Assembly: GCA_002390305.1 (NCBI GenBank)
Contig: DGPE01000048.1
Coordinates: 23,960 to 33,483 of the forward strand
Length of the DNA stretch: 9,524 bases
Origin: Micrococcales bacterium UBA4448
Lineage (GTDB): Bacteria > Actinomycetota > Actinomycetes > Actinomycetales > Microbacteriaceae
Reading direction: 5' to 3'
In this document: positions 6,369-9,524 of the stretch, piece by piece
How positions within the stretch are numbered: the first letter of the stretch is position 1
Layout of the letters: each line of letters begins with the position of its first letter
The notes under the pieces: model-generated
Seen by the model: only the letters and a program-made list of their open reading frames with translations
Database searches by the model: none
What the model was told of the DNA's origin: nothing
Position numbers and translations under genes: made by a program

Positions 6369-6458
6369 TTAGCCAAGGCACGTGCTCATGCACATTGCCA
6401 TCGAGCAGCAGAACATGGCGCAGCTTGGCTGCGCGTTCAGTGCTGATCGAGTACTCAT
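6369..6458 (-). CDS. Predicted Cys/Met-rich 29-residue leader peptide, apparently leaderless
   Basis: ATG at 6458 opens 29 codons ending in TAA at 6369-6371. The peptide has five Cys (13, 17, 18, 23, 27; all TGC) and five Met (1, 15, 20, 22, 24), with the core CAMFCCSMAMC. There is no Shine-Dalgarno. The ATG lies 8 nt after the GATACT -10 box, or 6 nt after an overlapping TACTTT, so transcription is expected to begin at or next to the A of the ATG. The stop is 97 nt before the orphan regulator, which is on the same strand. Leaderless cysteine-rich small frames that sense cysteine through ribosome pausing are known in mycobacteria ahead of sulfur genes; that this one works likewise is inference. 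A metal- (copper-) responsive Cys/Met peptide is an alternative. It is too short for gene finders, and expression is unproven. Confidence 0.5.
   Translation of the reverse strand: MSTRSALNAQPSCAMFCCSMAMCMSTCLG
6377..6399 (-). other. Hairpin within the leader frame (Cys23-Cys27 codons)
   Basis: On the minus strand GGCA pairs with TGCC and, inside it, GTGC pairs with GCAC around an ATGA loop. Its 3' arm can instead pair with AGGCAC (6342-6347) downstream through GTGCCT (6376-6381). That gives two alternative folds whose choice could depend on where a ribosome stands. Confidence 0.4.
6401..6450 (-). other. Long interrupted hairpin covering the first half of the leader frame
   Basis: Four stacked pairings share one axis: TCGA (6401-6404 with 6447-6450), CAGCA/TGCTG (6406-6410 with 6441-6445), GAAC/GTTC (6411-6414 with 6435-6438) and a perfect GCGCAGC/GCTGCGC (6418-6424 with 6428-6434) around a 3-nt loop. 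That is 20 pairs in 50 nt, interrupted by a 1x1 mismatch and two small bulges. It would form at the very 5' end of the transcript. Confidence 0.55.
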
Positions 6459-6466
6459 TGAGTAAA

Positions 6467-6495
6467 AGTATCTAGAAAGTTTTTCTCAAAGTCAA
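6467..6495 (-). promoter_or_regulatory. Sigma-70-type promoter for the leader frame and orphan regulator
   Basis: The minus strand has TTGACT (6490-6495; 5 of 6 to TTGACA), a 17-bp spacer, and GATACT (6467-6472; 4 of 6 to TATAAT). An overlapping TACTTT (6465-6470) would place +1 exactly on the A of ATG 6458. This is the best-formed promoter in the window. It gives a 5' transcript segment of about 185 nt before the regulator. Confidence 0.6.
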
Positions 6496-6512
6496 ATTAT
6501 TACGAATAATTT
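6494..6512. repeat. Perfect 19-bp AT-rich palindrome overlapping the -35 element (candidate operator)
   Basis: AAATTATT, ACG, AATAATTT: 8-bp perfect arms with a 3-nt centre, starting 5 bp after the hydrolase stop and overlapping the first two bases of the -35 hexamer. The position is ideal for a repressor or an activator. It could also serve as an AT-rich UP-like element, or as a poor terminator for the hydrolase gene, although the stem has no G/C pairs. Confidence 0.5.
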
Positions 6513-6516
6513 CAAG

Positions 6517-7347
6517 CTACTTCACGCGCTTATCCAGCCAAGCAAAAAGGTCTTTCTCCACAGTCTTTGCGATGGTGTCATTCAAAAGCTCATGGAACCC
6601 ACCGGCATAAATCTTGAGCGTTTTGTCTGTGGAAGCGATCGCTTCGTGAAGTGAGATCGAGTTCTTGTGGTCGGTTGACGTGTCTTGATCGCCGTGAATG
6701 AATAACGTTGGCACCACCCACGATGAAACTTTCGACCAAACCTCGTCGGAGAGCATCAGGGTGGTTCTGGCAACTAGGTTCTTCGCCTTGCCGGTGAACA
6801 TTTCTTTATCGGCATCGATAATCTTCAACAAATCTTGGTCGCGGGTCAACGCCTCGATTCCAGGCCTTGGAAGTGGCATTGGACCGCTCGGGGCAATGGC
6901 TGCCATGACTTTGCTTAGAGAACGTTCCCAGCCCTTAGATGGCGTCTGCATGGCAGAGCTTGAGAGCACCACGGCCTCGAGGTTTTCTGGATTGCGAACA
7001 ACGCTGCCGGCTGTAACAATTCCTCCCAATGAGTGTCCCATCAAAAAAGTCGGCAGCTTCTTAGGCATTGCATCCCTGGCAGCTAGGTGGTCATCCACCG
7101 CGTTCACAACATCGATCAGTGCTCTTTCTCCGGCGGTATTTCCGTGGCCCTGAAGATCTATTGCGTAAACGTCAAACCCTTGTTCTAGAAGTTTCGGTAT
7201 CAGCTTCGAATACTGATCGACGTAGCGAAGCGCATACTCGCCATAGCCATGCTGAAGCAGTATCTGGGCTTTTGGCTTTGGGGCTTTGAAGAAGTAGCCG
7301 GCGACGGGTGCGTCAATTAGCCATGGTGCTGGAGTGAGATTTGACAT
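6517..7347 (-). CDS. Alpha/beta hydrolase, monoacylglycerol lipase-like (Hydrolase_4)
   Basis: A 276-residue serine hydrolase of the lysophospholipase/monoacylglycerol lipase group. Seen: the oxyanion-hole segment LLQHGYGEYALRY (30-42), DLQGHG (64-69), the nucleophile elbow GHSLGG (S106), HGDQD with the likely acid D222, and GGFHE with the catalytic His (H252). Length and motif spacing are normal for the family. The likely reaction is hydrolysis of monoacylglycerols or other small esters in the cytoplasm; the real substrate is not determined. No signal peptide is seen. Start: the frame can be extended to GTG 7356, but that codon lies inside the AGGTGG Shine-Dalgarno. ATG 7347, 5 nt after the motif, is preferred. 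The gene is divergent from threonine aldolase, and its stop lies only 5 bp from the palindrome of the downstream promoter. Confidence 0.9.
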   Translation of the reverse strand: MSNLTPAPWLIDAPVAGYFFKAPKPKAQILLQHGYGEYALRYVDQYSKLIPKLLEQGFDVYAIDLQGHGNTAGERALIDVVNAVDDHLAARDAMPKKLPTFLMGHSLGGIVTAGSVVRNPENLEAVVLSSSAMQTPSKGWERSLSKVMAAIAPSGPMPLPRPGIEALTRDQDLLKIIDADKEMFTGKAKNLVARTTLMLSDEVWSKVSSWVVPTLFIHGDQDTSTDHKNSISLHEAIASTDKTLKIYAGGFHELLNDTIAKTVEKDLFAWLDKRVK

Positions 7348-7352
7348 CTTTT

Positions 7353-7358
7353 CCACCT
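7353..7358 (-). promoter_or_regulatory. Shine-Dalgarno AGGTGG of the hydrolase gene
   Basis: AGGTGG on the minus strand is followed by AAAAG and then ATG 7347. The in-frame GTG 7356 is part of the motif itself, so this site supports the shorter start. Confidence 0.7.
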
Positions 7359-7499
7359 GTACTTTCTATTTTGTGCTTGGCAGTCCTGCGCTAAGCAGAT
7401 GAAGCACGAAAACCAAAACTGCACCTTTAGATTACTCCTGAACACTCAGCTAATTTTGTTTGGCTTATCACTCTATTAGTGTTCAACTAGGACACCCAC
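7359..7499. promoter_or_regulatory. Divergent intergenic region between hydrolase and threonine aldolase genes
   Basis: It must carry promoters in both directions. For the plus-strand gene the best I find is TTATCA (7465-7470), 17 bp, TAGGAC (7488-7493), which is weak. For the minus strand there is no convincing pair. GTGCTT (7373-7378) and AAGCAC (7402-7407) form an inverted repeat enclosing CTGC/GCAG, possibly a leader hairpin of the hydrolase message. Confidence 0.3.
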
Positions 7500-7509
7500 A
7501 GGAGAGACG

Positions 7510-8574
7510 ATGGCCATCCACGATAAGCAGCACCGCAGCTTCGCCAGCGATAACTACTCAGGAGCTCATCCCGAGGTGATGCAGGCCATTGTCGACGCCA
7601 ATGGAGGTCACCAGAGTGCCTATGGCTATGACGATTACACGATTGCCCTGCAGCAGAGGATGCGAGATGAGTTCGGGCCTAAGACTGAAACTTTTGTGGT
7701 CTTCAACGGAACCGGTGCAAACGTGGTTGCCCTGACTGCAATGATGCCTCGCTGGGGAGCCGTGATCTGTTCAAATCTCGCTCACATCGAAACCGATGAG
7801 GGCGGTGCTCCGGAAAGAGTCAGCGGTCTGAAGCTTTTTAATGTCCAGCACGCGCATGGAAAACTCACGCCTGAATCCATCGCCACCCAGGTCTACGACA
7901 TCGGCTTTGAGCACAGAGCGCAGCCGATGGTGGTTTCAATCACTCAGACCACTGAAGTTGGGACTGTCTATACTCCGTCTGAGATAAAAGCTATCGCCGA
8001 CTACTGCCATGAAAACAATCTGCTACTTCATTTGGATGGCGCAAGAATATGGAATGCGGCGGCAGCCCTAGGTGTGAGCTTCAAGGAAATGATCTCGGAC
8101 ACCGGTGTTGATGTGGTGAGCTTCGGTGGCACCAAAAACGGAGTAATTGCCGCAGAGGCGGTTGTTGTGATAAACCCGGACGCAGTTGATGGCCTAATTT
8201 ATCTTCGAAAAATGTCGATGCAGCTGATGTCCAAGATGCGATTTGCATCAGCGCAGCTATTGGCACTTTTTGAAAATGACCTGGGATTCGAATCGGCAAG
8301 GCACTCAAACAAGATGGCGTCACTATTGCGATCAACCCTCGAAAAGAAAATTGCAGCGGGCGAAATTACCGGTTTGAATTTCACCAACCCGACCAATGCC
8401 AACGCCGTTTTTGCCAGCCTTCCTCTCAGCGCTGCAAACCAAGTTAGAAAGTCCTTTCACTTCTATGACTGGGAGTTGGCAAAAGAAGAGGTTCGCTGGA
8501 TGTGTGCTTTTGACACAACCGAGCAAGATGTTATGGACTTCGTCCAAGCAATTGCCGAGGCCCTCAAGAAATAG
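7510..8574 (+). CDS. Low-specificity L-threonine aldolase / beta-eliminating lyase family
   Basis: A 354-residue fold-type I PLP enzyme that cleaves L-threonine or allo-threonine to glycine and acetaldehyde. Seen: the N-terminal SFASDNYSGAHPEVM (10-24), FNGTGANVVAL with the PLP-phosphate loop (65-75), H92 in SNLAHIETDEGG as the probable ring-stacking residue, the cofactor Asp in LHLDGAR (D176), and the Schiff-base lysine in SFGGTKNG (K209). The FGGTKNG form marks the bacterial threonine aldolase subgroup that includes the Pseudomonas-type enzyme, rather than the SKGL form of E. coli LtaE. Start ATG 7510 has AGGAG 5 nt upstream, and length is normal. It lies 81 bp before gnd on the same strand; no terminator is visible, so partial read-through is possible, but no functional link is obvious. 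Confidence 0.93.
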   Translation: MAIHDKQHRSFASDNYSGAHPEVMQAIVDANGGHQSAYGYDDYTIALQQRMRDEFGPKTETFVVFNGTGANVVALTAMMPRWGAVICSNLAHIETDEGGAPERVSGLKLFNVQHAHGKLTPESIATQVYDIGFEHRAQPMVVSITQTTEVGTVYTPSEIKAIADYCHENNLLLHLDGARIWNAAAALGVSFKEMISDTGVDVVSFGGTKNGVIAAEAVVVINPDAVDGLIYLRKMSMQLMSKMRFASAQLLALFENDLGFESARHSNKMASLLRSTLEKKIAAGEITGLNFTNPTNANAVFASLPLSAANQVRKSFHFYDWELAKEEVRWMCAFDTTEQDVMDFVQAIAEALKK

Positions 8575-8655
8575 CAGCTCAATTGGGCTAACCTAAAGGA
8601 AATTCCGCCCAGTGACGTGCGAGAGACTTTTTGAAACGATTGGGATAAATCTTTT

Positions 8656-9524
8656 ATGAGTGCAAATGCAAACATCGGCGTAGTTGGTCTTGCTGTCATG
8701 GGTTCAAACCTGGCAAGAAATCTGGCCTCTCGTGAGGGCAACAGTGTTGCTATCTACAACCGCTCCCCAGAAAAAACCCATGATCTGGTTACCGGCCACC
8801 CGGAGGCCAACTTCATTGCAAGCCAGACCATCGATGAGTTCGTGGGCTCACTGGCAAAACCAAGAATTGCCATCATCATGGTGCAGGCAGGAAAAGCCAC
8901 AGATGCCGTTATTTCACAACTTGCTGCGCGCTTCGAAAAAGGCGACATTATCGTCGACGGCGGAAACGCTCTTTATACAGACACCATTAGGCGTGAAAAA
9001 GAAATTGCACCAACGGGCATTCACTTTGTGGGAGCTGGAATTTCAGGTGGTGAAGAAGGTGCTCTGAACGGTCCTTCGATAATGCCGGGCGGTACCAAGG
9101 AGGCTTATGGCCACCTTGGCCCAATCCTAGAATCCATTGCTGCAGTTGCAGAGGGTGAAGCCTGCGTTACCCACATTGGCAGCGACGGCGCTGGACATTT
9201 TGTAAAGATGATCCACAACGGCATTGAATACGCAGACATGCAACTTATTGCCGAGGCATATGACATCCTGCGGCAAGCCGGCAACATGAGCCCGAAGGAA
9301 ATCTCCCAGGTTCTAGAAACATGGAACGGTGGCGAACTAGAGAGCTACCTGATTGAAATCACCTCAGAGGTGCTCGCGCAGGTAGATGCCAAGACCGGGA
9401 AACCACTGGTTGATGTGATTCTCGATGCAGCTGGCTCCAAGGGCACCGGTGTTTGGACGGTCCAGAGTGCACTTGATTTAGGAACCCCGGTTTCTGGAAT
9501 TGCCGAGGCGGTTTTTGCAAGGTC
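8656..9524 (+). CDS. gnd: 6-phosphogluconate dehydrogenase, decarboxylating (N-terminal 289 residues; continues past window)
   Basis: It converts 6-phosphogluconate plus NADP+ to ribulose 5-phosphate, CO2 and NADPH in the oxidative pentose phosphate pathway (cytoplasm). Seen: the Rossmann motif GVVGLAVMGSNLARN (8-22); YNRSPEKT (34-41), whose Asn-Arg suits NADP+; VDGGNALYTDT (100-110); the substrate loop GAGISGGEEGA (126-136); and the catalytic segment HFVKMIHNGIEY (181-192) with K184 and E191. The phosphate-binding SKGTG (261-265) is followed by V where many homologues have K or R. The window ends in EAVFAR, whose Arg is a substrate ligand in the family. The frame is intact, and roughly 60% of the expected ~480 residues are present. 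ATG 8656 has only a weak GGGA 10 nt upstream, with AT-rich GATAAAT sequence just before it. No good promoter was found in the 81-bp gap, which holds nothing else I can support. Confidence 0.97.
   Translation, partial: MSANANIGVVGLAVMGSNLARNLASREGNSVAIYNRSPEKTHDLVTGHPEANFIASQTIDEFVGSLAKPRIAIIMVQAGKATDAVISQLAARFEKGDIIVDGGNALYTDTIRREKEIAPTGIHFVGAGISGGEEGALNGPSIMPGGTKEAYGHLGPILESIAAVAEGEACVTHIGSDGAGHFVKMIHNGIEYADMQLIAEAYDILRQAGNMSPKEISQVLETWNGGELESYLIEITSEVLAQVDAKTGKPLVDVILDAAGSKGTGVWTVQSALDLGTPVSGIAEAVFAR

Noticed and set aside
6319..6385. Two CACGTGC motifs (6319-6325 and 6379-6385) as a pair of protein-binding boxes
   Set aside because: They could be operators, but both fall downstream of the likely transcription start and inside RNA hairpins, so I treat them as RNA structure elements instead.
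7399..7479. A 26-codon plus-strand frame (ATG 7399 to TAG) in the hydrolase/threonine aldolase gap, with a hydrophobic end
   Set aside because: No Shine-Dalgarno, no promoter placed for a leaderless start, and no compositional peculiarity. It overlaps the expected promoter region of threonine aldolase and is most likely chance.
8575..8655. Imperfect palindrome AGCTCAATTGGGCT after threonine aldolase as a terminator
   Set aside because: The arms are 4 bp with a wobble, there is no proper loop and no T-run.
9436..9453. Val in place of the usual Lys/Arg after the KGTG motif of 6-phosphogluconate dehydrogenase
   Set aside because: The phosphate-contacting Lys and Thr of KGT are present; the changed position is not an established catalytic residue and probably reflects lineage variation.

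Overview
The window looks like the chromosome of a small-genome actinobacterium, most plausibly a planktonic Microbacteriaceae of the Rhodoluna/Aquiluna ('Luna') type. This is inference. The grounds are a base composition near 50% GC, densely packed genes, GTG starts, leaderless-looking starts, and the proteins themselves: actinobacterial-style HrpA, DUF3817, a doubled DUF606 transporter and Gnd. Only routine chromosomal genes are present. I see no insertion sequence, phage gene, tRNA, rRNA or CRISPR array.

Layout. Minus-strand genes fill the left side: the N-terminal 808 residues of the DEAH-box RNA helicase HrpA (1-2426, running off the left edge), a class III PLP aminotransferase resembling glutamate-1-semialdehyde aminomutase (2582-3988), and a small DUF3817 membrane protein (4089-4574). 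A plus-strand DMT/YdcZ-type exporter made of two DUF606 repeats follows (4672-5598). It converges on a minus-strand orphan OmpR-type DNA-binding protein that lacks a receiver domain (5651-6271). Further right are a minus-strand monoacylglycerol-lipase-like alpha/beta hydrolase (6517-7347), a plus-strand low-specificity threonine aldolase (7510-8574), and the N-terminal 289 residues of 6-phosphogluconate dehydrogenase (8656 to the right edge).

The most interesting part is the 245-bp gap at 6272-6516, between the hydrolase and the orphan regulator. Read on the minus strand, it contains in order: a perfect AT-rich 19-bp palindrome touching the -35 element; a good sigma-70 promoter (TTGACT, 17 bp, GATACT); and an ATG 8 nt after the -10 that opens a 29-codon reading frame. 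Ten of the 29 residues are Cys or Met, and the frame has no Shine-Dalgarno sequence. Overlapping and following it are several RNA hairpins with mutually exclusive pairings, then the regulator's own Shine-Dalgarno and ATG. This has the architecture of a leaderless, cysteine-rich leader peptide or attenuator controlling the regulator. Such arrangements are known upstream of sulfur-assimilation genes in actinobacteria, but I do not know of one for this regulator family. A second regulatory candidate is a perfect 20-bp palindrome immediately upstream of the aminotransferase ribosome-binding site.

The genes do not form one pathway. Central metabolism (gnd, threonine aldolase), RNA handling (hrpA), transport (YdcZ) and lipid hydrolysis sit side by side, mostly as single-gene units separated by 80-250 bp.
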